From Coprococcus eutactus (GTDB lineage: Bacteria > Bacillota > Clostridia > Lachnospirales > Lachnospiraceae): a stretch of 64,000 nt of DNA. Location: positions 2,339,501 to 2,403,500 of the forward strand of contig NZ_CP102278.1 of assembly GCF_025149915.1 (NCBI RefSeq), in the 5' to 3' direction. Both the position numbers and the translations under genes were made by a program. Positions 46,828 to 55,458 of this stretch are shown here, in pieces (within the stretch, counting starts at the first letter, position 1; every line of letters begins with the position of its first letter). The notes beneath the pieces are model-generated. The model did no database searches and was not told where the DNA came from. It was given only the letters and a program-made list of their open reading frames with translations.

Positions 46828-47005
46828 CATCAGCCATGCAAAATCGCTTTATGGTATGGCTGATGCTGCATAACAAGTTTTCTACGAAAACTTATTACAT
46901 GTGCCGGTTATCTCTTGAACCGGTCTTTGCAAATATTGTATTATTGGGACATATCATTCTTTGCTTATTTCCCGGAAAAGAACTCGCGCGCCTTTCGTTC
47001 TTTTC
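46828..47005 (-). promoter_or_regulatory. Structured leader of pstS
   Basis: Three perfect stems lie between the Pho boxes and pstS: GAAAAGAAC/GTTCTTTTC (46975-46983 with 46997-47005), CCGGTT/AACCGG (46904-46909 with 46918-46923) and CATCAGCCAT/ATGGCTGATG (46828-46837 with 46856-46865). None is followed by a clear T-run on the minus strand. They may stabilise the messenger or be regulatory. Confidence 0.5.
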
Positions 47006-47051
47006 TTTGCACTATGATAAATGGCACAAGTAAAATACATAACCAGCGCAA

Positions 47052-47079
47052 TGTAAATTGAATGTAAAGTCGGCGTTAA
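47052..47079 (-). promoter_or_regulatory. Pho box upstream of pstS
   Basis: On the minus strand TTAACG (47074-47079), TTTACA (47063-47068) and TTTACA (47052-47057) follow each other with exact 11-bp periodicity. TTATGTATTTT downstream could be the -10 region. Confidence 0.75.
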
Positions 47080-47154
47080 TCAATGCATGCTGAATGTACA
47101 GCAAATAATCTGCCATAACTTATAAATTACAACCAGAAAGTGGGATAAATATAC

Positions 47155-47868
47155 ATGACAAATACCAGTTTAGAAGTAATAGGATATGTGAGATGTGACT
47201 ATAAAGAAAAGTTCGGCATTCCAAGGCAAAGCGGTCTGACAGACTGCGCCACCGCTTTTATAGAGATGCTTCCACCGTACAATCAGGCAGAGGCTTTCAG
47301 AGGGCTTGACGGATTCTCCCACATATGGCTGCTGTGGGACTTCTCCAGGGCTCACAAGAACGGTTTTACCGCAACAGTAAAACCCCCAAAGCTGGGCGGT
47401 AACCAGCGGATGGGGGTTTTTGCCACCAGATCACCTTTCAGACCGAACAACATCGGACTGTCGTCGGTAAAGCTTCTGGACATTATATATAATGAAGAAA
47501 CTGGCTGTGTACACGGGCTTGTGGTGTCAGGAGCCGATATACTGGATGGTACACCGGTGTACGACATCAAGCCTTATCTGCCATACACAGACAGCCACCC
47601 GGAGGCGACCGGGGGATGGACAGACTCCCTTGATATTCCGGAGCTGTCAGTACGTTTCTCTGACGATATCGCCGTCAAACTTGAAACTATATTTTCAAGT
47701 ACACAGATCGAGGCCCTGAAAGAGATACTTGCGCAGGATCCAAGGCCGGGCTATCAGGATGAACCGAATAGACGGTACGGGATGCTGTACGGCGGGTATG
47801 ATATAAGGTTTACCATATCTGGTGACACTCTTACCATATGCGAAGTGGCTGAGCCCGGACCACAATGA
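47155..47868 (+). CDS. trmO: tRNA (N6-threonylcarbamoyladenosine(37)-N6)-methyltransferase TrmO
   Basis: SAM-dependent methylase of the TsaA/YaeB/TrmO family (237 aa), which methylates t6A37 of tRNA. The beta-barrel family motifs are visible: VIGYVRCDYKEKFGIPRQSG, FRGLDGFSHIWLLWDFSRAH, the signature GVFATRSPFRPNNIGLSSVK and VSGADILDGTPVYDIKPYLP. The C-terminal part contains DPRPGYQDE. It is divergent from pstS and convergent with the pab operon (14 nt between stops). Confidence 0.94.
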   Translation: MTNTSLEVIGYVRCDYKEKFGIPRQSGLTDCATAFIEMLPPYNQAEAFRGLDGFSHIWLLWDFSRAHKNGFTATVKPPKLGGNQRMGVFATRSPFRPNNIGLSSVKLLDIIYNEETGCVHGLVVSGADILDGTPVYDIKPYLPYTDSHPEATGGWTDSLDIPELSVRFSDDIAVKLETIFSSTQIEALKEILAQDPRPGYQDEPNRRYGMLYGGYDIRFTISGDTLTICEVAEPGPQ

Positions 47869-47882
47869 TACAAAAAGGCATT

Positions 47883-48656
47883 TTACCGGCATGAAGCTGA
47901 AAAATCATGATATTTTCTCATCATCCTGGCAGTGACACTCCTCTCCTCAAAGCTGATATTTCCAAGTAGTTTCACCGGCATGACCCCCATCAAGGAATTG
48001 GTCACAAAGCATTCCTGATATGATGACAGTTCATCAGGAAATATCACCGTCTGCGTGACCGCCTCTGATTCACAGATATACCCCCTTACTGTTCCAGGCA
48101 GAAGACCTGAGTCTATCGCGGGTGTGTATATCCTGCCATCTCTCACAAAAAATATATTGCTCACCGTACCCTCGCATATCTGTCCCTTTGTATTCAAGAA
48201 GATCCGTTCATCCATTCCAGCTTTGCCAGACCGCCTTTTTTCAAGAATGCAGTCTCCGTAATTCATGGTTTTATGATATACGAACGGCGACGTCTCATTT
48301 CTTCTAACATTACTTATGTCCATTGCAAACCCCCGTTCGTATATATCCGGGGTGTAAGGATTATCTCTCATTGAAAAAACCACATTTTCCTGAGTCAGCA
48401 TGATCTTTAACGCACATCGCCTCATATGACCTGATCGATCTCTGTAATCATGTTCACTCATCCACTTTCTCAGATATTCCAGCACAGCTATCCTGTCTAT
48501 GCCCCGTTCTGCTGGCATGCCAAGATCCAGGAATCTTGCAGCATCTTCCAGGCGTCTCAGATGCCTGTCAAGAAATATCAGCCTGCCGTCAACCACACTT
48601 ATAGTTTCAAATGCTCCAAGACCAAATTGAAAGCAATCATCCATTTTTACATTCAT
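47883..48656 (-). CDS. pabC: Aminodeoxychorismate lyase-like class IV aminotransferase
   Basis: Fold type IV PLP enzyme (257 aa). In this operon it most likely releases pyruvate from 4-amino-4-deoxychorismate to give p-aminobenzoate for folate. FQFGLGAFETISVVDGRLIF is the N-terminal signature and the PLP lysine is in FVYHKTMNYGDCILEK. NTKGQICEGTVSNIFFVRDG is the C-terminal cofactor region, with a Glu binding the pyridine nitrogen. A branched-chain or D-amino-acid transaminase is the alternative by family alone; the pabA-pabB neighbours decide. Confidence 0.9.
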   Translation of the reverse strand: MNVKMDDCFQFGLGAFETISVVDGRLIFLDRHLRRLEDAARFLDLGMPAERGIDRIAVLEYLRKWMSEHDYRDRSGHMRRCALKIMLTQENVVFSMRDNPYTPDIYERGFAMDISNVRRNETSPFVYHKTMNYGDCILEKRRSGKAGMDERIFLNTKGQICEGTVSNIFFVRDGRIYTPAIDSGLLPGTVRGYICESEAVTQTVIFPDELSSYQECFVTNSLMGVMPVKLLGNISFEERSVTARMMRKYHDFSASCR

Positions 48657-48690
48657 TTTACATTTCTCCCATTTTCATCATTTTCAAATG

Positions 48691-50094
48691 CTACTGCAAT
48701 GCACTGAGTATTGCTTTTGCTTTATCCCGTGTCTCTTCATACTCTGCACCAGGATCTGAATCGGCAGTAATACCGCCTCCAACGCCAAGATAATACCTGC
48801 CATTTCTGTACAATACAGTTCTTATCACTATATTAAAATCACATTTTCCATCCAATGTAATATAACCAATAGAGCCGGTGTAAATATTTCTCTTCCCGCA
48901 TTCAAGTTCATCTGTAATCTCCATAGCCCTGCGTTTCGGCGCCCCCGTAACAGAACCACCCGGAAATGCCGCAGTAAGAAGAGACATCACATCTTCGCCA
49001 TCCTGCAGCATACCTTCAACATTTGCCACCTGATGAAAAACAGTCGCATATTCTTCTATCGAAAACAGTTCAGTCACTTTTACGCTTCCCGGTCTGCACA
49101 CACGATTCAGGTCATTTCTCTCAAGATCTACAATCATCAGAAGTTCACTCTTTTCCTTCTGTGATTTCTCAAGCTCCCTCCTGAGCACCTCATCCTCCCT
49201 GTCAGTCTCTACTCGTCTCCTCGTTCCCTTTATCGGCCGGGTGTACACACGACGATCCTTTATCTGCATGAACCGTTCAGGAGATGCGCTCACTATCTGA
49301 TAATCTCCCAGATCAAGATATCCACCAAATGGCGATGGATTGCTAACTCGCAGATCGCGGAACACGTCCAGAGGCTTTTTTTCGCTGTCGACAACTATAT
49401 GCCTTGTCATATTTGCAACATATACATCCCCCTCTGTTATATAATCCTTCAGCCTTCTTATAGAGTCCTCATACTCTTCTCTGCTGCATTCTTCGTACAC
49501 ATTCAAGTTATACTTCTTCCTCTTTTGTACATCTTCACTTGTCCTGTCAATTATATTCCCACTTTCGCGATCATCCCTGCTGCAATACTTCTCTATATCA
49601 TTCTCCATTACATCAATATTTGACTGTGCATCACCTGTCATCCCATTTGCCACAAGATATGTCTCTTTTTTTAAGCAATCTTCAACAACAAAACAGTCAT
49701 AGAATGTCATGACTGCCTCTGGAACAGACACAAGATCTTCATTGATGGAATCAAGCCCCATCCTATCCATTCCATAATCGTAGGATACATACCCTATCGC
49801 TCCTGATACGATCGGCAAATCCTCCGAACTCTTATCCATATGCTGTACAAGATACTGTCTCATATATTCTTCAAATGTTATATCCTTTTCAGAATCTCCA
49901 TTAACCTCAAATGCATCCCCATTCTTAACAAGCCTGAGATACGGGCATCTCCCGATGATCGAATAGTGTCCCAGATTATTCACAAGGGATGAGTCAAGAA
50001 ATGCTATTCCTGTCTCATCCTCATATATTTCAAAAACATCAGCTGCACACACATATCTGTCAAGTTTTTTTAGCACTCGCCTCATATTTCTCAT
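48691..50094 (-). CDS. pabB: Aminodeoxychorismate synthase component I
   Basis: Chorismate-binding subunit (467 aa) that aminates chorismate with ammonia from PabA. The catalytic lysine motif RPIKGTRRR, typical of PabB and not of anthranilate synthase TrpE, is present. Other motifs are NPSPFGGYLDLGDYQIVSAS, IVDLERNDLNRVCRPGSVKV, FPGGSVTGAPKRRAMEI and YLGVGGGITADSDP. The start has AAGGAG. It lies 10 nt after pabA and 34 nt before pabC. Confidence 0.94.
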   Translation of the reverse strand: MRNMRRVLKKLDRYVCAADVFEIYEDETGIAFLDSSLVNNLGHYSIIGRCPYLRLVKNGDAFEVNGDSEKDITFEEYMRQYLVQHMDKSSEDLPIVSGAIGYVSYDYGMDRMGLDSINEDLVSVPEAVMTFYDCFVVEDCLKKETYLVANGMTGDAQSNIDVMENDIEKYCSRDDRESGNIIDRTSEDVQKRKKYNLNVYEECSREEYEDSIRRLKDYITEGDVYVANMTRHIVVDSEKKPLDVFRDLRVSNPSPFGGYLDLGDYQIVSASPERFMQIKDRRVYTRPIKGTRRRVETDREDEVLRRELEKSQKEKSELLMIVDLERNDLNRVCRPGSVKVTELFSIEEYATVFHQVANVEGMLQDGEDVMSLLTAAFPGGSVTGAPKRRAMEITDELECGKRNIYTGSIGYITLDGKCDFNIVIRTVLYRNGRYYLGVGGGITADSDPGAEYEETRDKAKAILSALQ

Positions 50095-50104
50095 ATATGA
50101 CTCC

Positions 50105-50689
50105 TTATCTGCAATTAAACTTCTCCGCCGCTATACAAAAATTATACAATATATCATGACCATACTCCGTAAGTACCGCTTCCGGGTGAAACTGCACCCC
50201 GTACAACGGCAGCCTTCTGTGTGATATTCCCATAACTGCACCATCCTCGGATACAGCATCCACCTGGTAATCATCCGGCAGACTACTGCCATTTATTACC
50301 AATGAGTGGTACCTTGTGACATTAAAGCTTTCCGGCAGCCGCGCGAACAGACCTGTTCCACAGGTATGTATCTCTGTCACCTTTCCATGCATTGGCATCT
50401 TTCCTTTTTCAACAATGGCGCCCGCACAATACCCAAGTATCTGATGTCCAAGGCAGACTCCAAGTATCGGAATCTTTCCCTTATACATGTTCACAACATC
50501 CACACACATTTTTGCCTCCCATGGCCGCCCAGGTCCCGGTGAAAGTATTATGCCCTCCGGCTCCAGATCTTCCACATCATGCAGAGATATCCGATCGCAC
50601 CTTTTTACGGTCACACATCTTCCCATTTCCTCGAAATACGCCTTCAGGTTATACACAAATGAATCAAAATTGTCTATCATCAGATACAT
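50105..50689 (-). CDS. pabA: Aminodeoxychorismate/anthranilate synthase component II (glutamine amidotransferase)
   Basis: Class I glutamine amidotransferase (194 aa) supplying ammonia to PabB. The start at 50689 (MYLMIDNFDSFVYNLKAYFE) follows AAGGAGAAG; the 50758 start would lie inside the upstream terminator. The triad is visible: Cys in ILGVCLGHQILGY, and His/Glu in YGVQFHPEAVLTEYG. ILSPGPGRPWEAKM is the oxyanion region. First gene of pabA-B-C. Confidence 0.94.
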   Translation of the reverse strand: MYLMIDNFDSFVYNLKAYFEEMGRCVTVKRCDRISLHDVEDLEPEGIILSPGPGRPWEAKMCVDVVNMYKGKIPILGVCLGHQILGYCAGAIVEKGKMPMHGKVTEIHTCGTGLFARLPESFNVTRYHSLVINGSSLPDDYQVDAVSEDGAVMGISHRRLPLYGVQFHPEAVLTEYGHDILYNFCIAAEKFNCR

Positions 50690-50723
50690 GCACTTCTCCT
50701 TATCCGCAATCACTATAAAACAC

Positions 50724-50774
50724 AAAAAGGATAACAGCCGGCATGCCAAAGCATGCACAGTCGTTATCCTTTTC
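50724..50774 (-). terminator. Terminator of the polyphosphate kinase gene
   Basis: AAAAAGGATAAC (from 50724) pairs with GTTATCCTTTT (to 50773), with an inner GCATGC-like stem. The minus-strand copy is followed by TTTTTGTGTTTT. It lies 35 nt upstream of the pabA start. Confidence 0.85.
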
Positions 50775-50886
50775 GGTCCGTAATCTGCACGTTATTTTTA
50801 TCTTTGATTTTTACAGATTCTAACATATCTGACCGCATAAAGCAAATGCCTTTGCTACTTTTTCGCAGTCTCACTATGCAATGCGC

Positions 50887-52956
50887 CTACTGACGTGCCC
50901 TCTCATAGGCATCTGCATACTGCTGTTCCTGTGAGTTTATCTCTTCCACATCACGGTTCTGTTTCAAGTAGGTGCCATCAGGCTGCTGTATGCGTGCCTG
51001 CATGTTGTCCTTCATCATAAGCCCAAACATGTCTCTGATACGCTGCTTGATCTTATCATCGTATATAGGTGTAGCGACCTCCACACGGCGGAGAGTGTTA
51101 CGTGTCATAAAATCTGCTGAAGCTATATATATCTTGTCTCTGTCAGGGGTTCCGAACATATATATTCTTGAGTGCTCAAGGAAGCGTCCGACAATACTTC
51201 TTATATGTATGTTCTCCGTCTCGCCGGGGATCCCTGCCAGCAGACAGCATATTCCTCTGACTATAAGTTCAACCTTCACTCCCGCCTTTGATGCCTCAAC
51301 CAGCTTGTCGATGATCTTTTTGTCAGTGAGAGAATTGATCTTAACTCCGATATAAGCAGACTGACCGTCCTTTGCTATGGCAATCTCATCATCTATCATC
51401 TTGAGAACCGGAGCCTGCAGGCATTCAGGAGCCACAAGCAAGTGATCAGCATGGCTGACTGTATTGCCAATGAGGATTGACTGAAACACTTTCATAGCAT
51501 CCTTACCAATAGCCTCATTTGCAGTCATAAGTGACAGATCTGTGTAGAGTCTCGATGTCTTCTCATTGTAGTTACCCGTTCCTATCTGTGTTATGTACTG
51601 GATCCTGCCTCCGTCTTTTCTGGTTATGAGACAGAGCTTTGAATGAACCTTGAGTCCGTCAACGCCATACACAACATGGCAGCCCGCGTCCTCAAGGGTA
51701 CGGCTCCACTCTATATTATTTTCCTCATCAAATCTTGCCTTGAGTTCCACAAGTACCTCAACCTGCTTACCATTCTCTGCAGCCTCCACAAGTGCTTCCA
51801 CAACCTTGGAGTTCTTCGCAAGACGATATAAAGTCATCCTGATTGCATTTACCTTTGGATCTCTTGCTGCCTCCTGAAGGAGATTCAGGAACGGTCTGAT
51901 GCTCTCATACGGATATGAGAGAAGCACATCCTTCTCAAGTATCTGAGGTATAAGCGGCTTCATCACATCAAGATCCGGTGACTGCTGTGACACTCTCTTC
52001 TCAAAGAACAGCTCCTGTCTGTCCCTAAGCTTATCCTGTATCTGGAATACAAACGACAGATCCAGCGGAGATTTTGAATAAAATACATGTTTCTCGTCAA
52101 GCTCGCAGTAATCACACACCTCCCCAACCATCTTCTGAGATATATCTCTTGTAAATTCTATTCTGACCGGAGCAAGTTTCTTTCTGAGCTTAACCACCTG
52201 TTCCATCTGATCTCTGTAGTTGAGGTCTTCATCATACACCTTGCTCACATCGATGTCTGCGTTTCTGGTAATCCTCATGAGGGTCTTCTCCTGAACCTTA
52301 TAGCCCTTGAAAAGCCCTGGAGCATAGTGAAGGATAAGTTCCTCCAAAAGTATATAGGTTCCCGGCACGCCCGGAAGTGCCACAAGCCTTGGAAGCATGC
52401 CACTCTCACAAGGTATGATGCCGAGTTTCTTCTTGCCCTTTCTTTCAAGTATGGCAAGGGCATATATCTCTCTGTTCTTGAGGAATGGGAACGGCTGTTT
52501 TCTTCCAACGATCATCACTGAGAGCAGCGGAAGTATCTCCTGCGCAAAATAACTGTCAAGATACTTTGCGTCAGCCTTTGACAGATCTGCATAACGCACC
52601 AGTCTAAAGCCCTCCGTCTCAACATCTTTCATGAGGTTCTCATATATGTTGTCTTTGATCGCATTGAGCTTTGTGACATTCTCAAGGATCGCATCAATCT
52701 GTTCCTGTGGGCTGAGCTTTGTCTTGTTCTCCCTCTGATCTCCGGTCAGAAGCTTTTGATCCTCCAGAGAACCAACTCTCACCATGAAGAATTCATCAAG
52801 ATTTGACTGATATATTGCCAGAAATGACAATTTCTCGCAAAGCGGTGAATTCTCATTCTGTGCCTCCTCCAGCACACGCTCATTAAACTTGAGCCATGAA
52901 ATCTCTCTGTTGACGTATACGCCCTTTATTGTACTTATATTTGTATCCTGTGCCAT
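50887..52956 (-). CDS. ppk1: Polyphosphate kinase 1
   Basis: Reversibly polymerises the gamma-phosphate of ATP into polyphosphate (689 aa). The start at 52956 has AAGGAGA; the 53019 start adds a basic extension without a site. VNREISWLKFNERVLEEAQN is the N-terminal domain. The two PLD-like catalytic halves show the phospho-histidine in GLKVHSKLCLI, TQIGTGNYNEKTSRLYTDLS and EHSRIYMFGTPDRDKIYIAS with MTRNTLRRVEVATPIY. Length is normal for PPK1. It lies downstream of the second Na/Pi transporter, linking phosphate import to storage. Confidence 0.96.
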   Translation of the reverse strand: MAQDTNISTIKGVYVNREISWLKFNERVLEEAQNENSPLCEKLSFLAIYQSNLDEFFMVRVGSLEDQKLLTGDQRENKTKLSPQEQIDAILENVTKLNAIKDNIYENLMKDVETEGFRLVRYADLSKADAKYLDSYFAQEILPLLSVMIVGRKQPFPFLKNREIYALAILERKGKKKLGIIPCESGMLPRLVALPGVPGTYILLEELILHYAPGLFKGYKVQEKTLMRITRNADIDVSKVYDEDLNYRDQMEQVVKLRKKLAPVRIEFTRDISQKMVGEVCDYCELDEKHVFYSKSPLDLSFVFQIQDKLRDRQELFFEKRVSQQSPDLDVMKPLIPQILEKDVLLSYPYESIRPFLNLLQEAARDPKVNAIRMTLYRLAKNSKVVEALVEAAENGKQVEVLVELKARFDEENNIEWSRTLEDAGCHVVYGVDGLKVHSKLCLITRKDGGRIQYITQIGTGNYNEKTSRLYTDLSLMTANEAIGKDAMKVFQSILIGNTVSHADHLLVAPECLQAPVLKMIDDEIAIAKDGQSAYIGVKINSLTDKKIIDKLVEASKAGVKVELIVRGICCLLAGIPGETENIHIRSIVGRFLEHSRIYMFGTPDRDKIYIASADFMTRNTLRRVEVATPIYDDKIKQRIRDMFGLMMKDNMQARIQQPDGTYLKQNRDVEEINSQEQQYADAYERARQ

Positions 52957-53230
52957 TTCTTCATATTCTCCTTTTCTGTTCTTTATTTTTCTTATCAGTC
53001 TGATCAGCCAGTTTACCAATTGCCTGTCCTCTTTCTATCTGTTTTATTCTATACATACACAACAAGACGGATAGCCATATGACTATCCCTCTCATCATAG
53101 GAGCAGACTCATTATATGCACCCATGCAAGTTGCTGTTCCTTATTGTGGTAATCATTTTCCAGTATCCAGCCCTTTTGCAGCTCCTGTCTATATGCCTGT
53201 CAATATACGTTCATTCACATTTGTATTTTG
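52957..53230 (-). other. Spacer between the second Na/Pi transporter and ppk1
   Basis: A 270-nt gap. GGATAG/CTATCC (about 53070-53090) makes a small hairpin with a poor T-run on the minus strand. No TTTACA repeats or convincing promoter were found, so ppk1 may be read through from the transporter gene. Confidence 0.4.
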
Positions 53231-54964
53231 TCATGCCTGAGCACCTGCCTTCACCATGACTTCACTGTCGCTATCCATATTCTCTATATCAAGTTTGTCA
53301 AATGTGAAATCGTCGATTGCCTCTTCCGCAATGGATATGCAGTTGTCCGCCATACGGTCCATGCTGTAAAGGAGTGACGAATAATCCGCTGTCAGGCTTC
53401 TCACACAGGTGTTTTTCTTGACTCTTGCGAGATGAGCCTTGCCTGCCTGTCTCTGGAGCTTTCTTATCTTCTTCTTGTCTGCAGCAACCTTGTCAGGAGT
53501 TTCGCTGTCTCCCGTAATTATCGCATTCATTGACTCACTGAAAAGTTTCTCCGTCATATCCATACAGGCTGTCAGGTCGGTTATCGCAGCATCCGACAGC
53601 AGTTGTCCATTGTCCAGGATCTTTTTATACAGACCATCCACCTCATCGCACCTGTCTGCTATACGCTCTATATTGTTGCTGACTACCACGAGTCCTGCCG
53701 CCTGCTCTGCCTGTTTCTCAGTAAGGTTACCGCTTGATATCAGCTTTGTGATGAAATCAACTATTATATCCTGAAGCTCCTTGACCTTATCATGCTCATC
53801 CACATATTTGTCTCGGATATCTGTAATATTTCTCTTCTCTATAGCATTTTTCATAGCCTCTATCATCTTGCCCGCATGAGCCGACAGTCTTGATATCTCC
53901 TTTGCAGCCATGTAGATAGCTGCCGCAGGCTGTGACATAGCTTTATCATCAAGATACTTGGCTACAAAGCCCTCTGAATTTTTCTTGTCCTCACCCCTGA
54001 TGATAAACTTCACTATCTTCACCATAACAGGTATCAGAGGCAGCCAGATAAGTGTACATGCGACATTGAACGTGGTATGCGCATTTGCTATCTGCCTTGA
54101 TATGATGTCAAGTTCATCCCCCTTTGGTGATATCCACTGCACAAATGCAGCCAGCGGTCTTATAAGGAACATGAAAAGTATGGTTCCTGTGATATTGAAT
54201 GTACTGTGCGCGATAGCTGTTCTCTTGGCATTCTTGGACTGTCCTATGGATGCCAGAAGCGCTGTGATAGTTGTTCCAATGTTATCTCCGAAAAGGATAG
54301 GTATCGCCCCTGCCAGACCTATGACACTATGTATTCCGTCAGGTCCAGGCTGTGACGCAAAGTTCTGAAGTACCGCAATGGTCGCCGAACTACTCTGTAC
54401 AACCAAGGTCATAACTGCGCCAAGTACAACTCCGAGAACCGGTATCTCTGACACCTTGCCCATCAGATCCACAAATATCGCACTGCTGGCAAGTGGTTTC
54501 ATAACACCACCCATGACCTCGATACCTTCAAAGAGAAGTCCAAATGAGAATATGACCATACCAACATTTCTGATCTTTTCCTTCTTGAACACAAAGTTCA
54601 TAATAAAGCCTATGAATATGATCGGATATATGTAATTGCTGATCTTGAACGCCATAAGCTGTGCCGTCATGGTCGTTCCTATATTTGCTCCAAATATTAC
54701 CGATATAGCCTGTGGCAGACTCATGAGTCCTGCACTTACAAATCCGATGACCATGACCGTAGTCGCCGAACTGCTCTGGAGAACTGCGGTTACAAGTGCT
54801 CCCGCCAAAGCTCCCATCAAAGGATTCTTGGTAAGAAATCCCAATATTCTCTTCATCCTTTCTCCTGCTGCCTTTTGAAGTGCATCGCTCATGCTGTTCA
54901 TTCCATATAGGAACATGGCAAGTCCTCCCAGCAACCCAAATACTATCTTAACTCTTTCGTCCAC
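53231..54964 (-). CDS. Second Na/Pi cotransporter family protein with PhoU-like domain (GTG start)
   Basis: A 577-residue paralogue of the protein at 40144-41916. The start is a GTG at 54964, with AGGAGG 11 bases upstream. VFGLLGGLAMFLYGMNSMSD begins the first repeat; QSSSATT (63-69) and QSSSAT (190-195) are the substrate-pocket motifs. The C-terminal half (from about 345) is PhoU-like: ISRLSAHAGKMIEAMKNAIE, VVVSNNIERIADRCDEVDGL and YSLLYSMDRMADN-like turns. Upstream lie two clusters of 11-bp-phased TTTACA boxes and a hairpin, predicting PhoP control. Confidence 0.91.
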   Translation of the reverse strand: MDERVKIVFGLLGGLAMFLYGMNSMSDALQKAAGERMKRILGFLTKNPLMGALAGALVTAVLQSSSATTVMVIGFVSAGLMSLPQAISVIFGANIGTTMTAQLMAFKISNYIYPIIFIGFIMNFVFKKEKIRNVGMVIFSFGLLFEGIEVMGGVMKPLASSAIFVDLMGKVSEIPVLGVVLGAVMTLVVQSSSATIAVLQNFASQPGPDGIHSVIGLAGAIPILFGDNIGTTITALLASIGQSKNAKRTAIAHSTFNITGTILFMFLIRPLAAFVQWISPKGDELDIISRQIANAHTTFNVACTLIWLPLIPVMVKIVKFIIRGEDKKNSEGFVAKYLDDKAMSQPAAAIYMAAKEISRLSAHAGKMIEAMKNAIEKRNITDIRDKYVDEHDKVKELQDIIVDFITKLISSGNLTEKQAEQAAGLVVVSNNIERIADRCDEVDGLYKKILDNGQLLSDAAITDLTACMDMTEKLFSESMNAIITGDSETPDKVAADKKKIRKLQRQAGKAHLARVKKNTCVRSLTADYSSLLYSMDRMADNCISIAEEAIDDFTFDKLDIENMDSDSEVMVKAGAQA

Positions 54965-55041
54965 TGTGTTTCTTTCCTCCTTATATAAATCTCATCTTAA
55001 ACAAGCATATCCACATAATGAAAGGGCCGCTATCCACATGC

Positions 55042-55069
55042 AGTAAACGAAATGTAAAATCCATGTAAA
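55042..55069 (-). promoter_or_regulatory. Proximal Pho box of the second Na/Pi cotransporter
   Basis: On the minus strand TTTACA (55064-55069), TTTACA (55053-55058) and TTTACT (55042-55047), exactly 11 bp apart, about 80 nt before the GTG start. Confidence 0.75.
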
Positions 55070-55080
55070 AAGCAAGAAAA

Positions 55081-55113
55081 GCCAGCAGACACATTTCTTG
55101 TGTATCTACTGGC
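55081..55113 (-). terminator. Hairpin between two Pho-box clusters
   Basis: On the minus strand GCCAGTAGA-TACACA pairs with TGTGT-TCTGCTGGC and is followed by TTTTCTTGC. No annotated gene ends here; it would stop a short transcript started at the distal promoter near 55140. Confidence 0.55.
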
Positions 55114-55139
55114 TTAAATTTCATCACCATAAATTTGCT

Positions 55140-55209
55140 ATTATACTAGCATTTTGTATCGTATTTTTCAATATGCAGGCACGTAAAATTTATGTAAACT
55201 ACATTAAAA
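55140..55209 (-). promoter_or_regulatory. Distal Pho box and promoter
   Basis: On the minus strand a TTTTAA-like element (55204-55209), TTTACA (55193-55198) and TTTACG (55182-55187) are phased at 11 bp. A strong -10, GCTAGTATAAT (TATAAT at 55140-55145), lies downstream without a matching -35, as in activator-dependent promoters. Confidence 0.55.
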
Positions 55210-55335
55210 CAGTCTATCCAGTGATAGTATTATAAAGTTAATACCTTTCTCCCATTTTGCTACAGCCTGACGCGAAACACCACATTTATCTGCAACTTTT
55301 CTAGATGTGACATGAATTAACGCATATATATCAAG
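55204..55335 (-). pseudogene. Remnant of an XRE-family helix-turn-helix regulator
   Basis: An open stretch of 43 codons without a start codon reads ...VTSRKVADKCGVSRQAVAKW, then EKGINFIILSLDRLF and a stop. The first part matches helices 2-3 of an XRE HTH (typically LADKLGVSRQAVSKWE). SLDRLF resembles the later VSLDELL segment, so an internal deletion and loss of the N-terminus are likely. Upstream of it the frame hits TAA. Confidence 0.6.
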
Positions 55336-55355
55336 TTAATCACTTGATAACAAAT

Positions 55356-55437
55356 AAAAAAGAGGTCTCCACATTCTGATGCGCACCCGGAATTCCAGAT
55401 ATATTCCAGTTACATTGATTGGGAGAACCTCTTTTTT
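55356..55437 (-). terminator. Terminator of the cupin gene
   Basis: AAAAAAGAGGT-CTCC (55356-55370) pairs with GGAGA-ACCTCTTTTTT (55422-55437) around a 50-nt loop that itself contains GGAAT/ATTCC stems. T-runs occur on both strands. Confidence 0.75.
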
Positions 55438-55458
55438 ATTTTCTTATATTATTCTCTT

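Noticed and set aside
48646..48662. TTTACA-TTCAT-TTTACA on the plus strand, 11-bp phased like a Pho box
   Set aside because: It covers the start region of pabC on the opposite strand, inside an operon, and no plus-strand gene follows. Most likely chance from codon and spacer composition.
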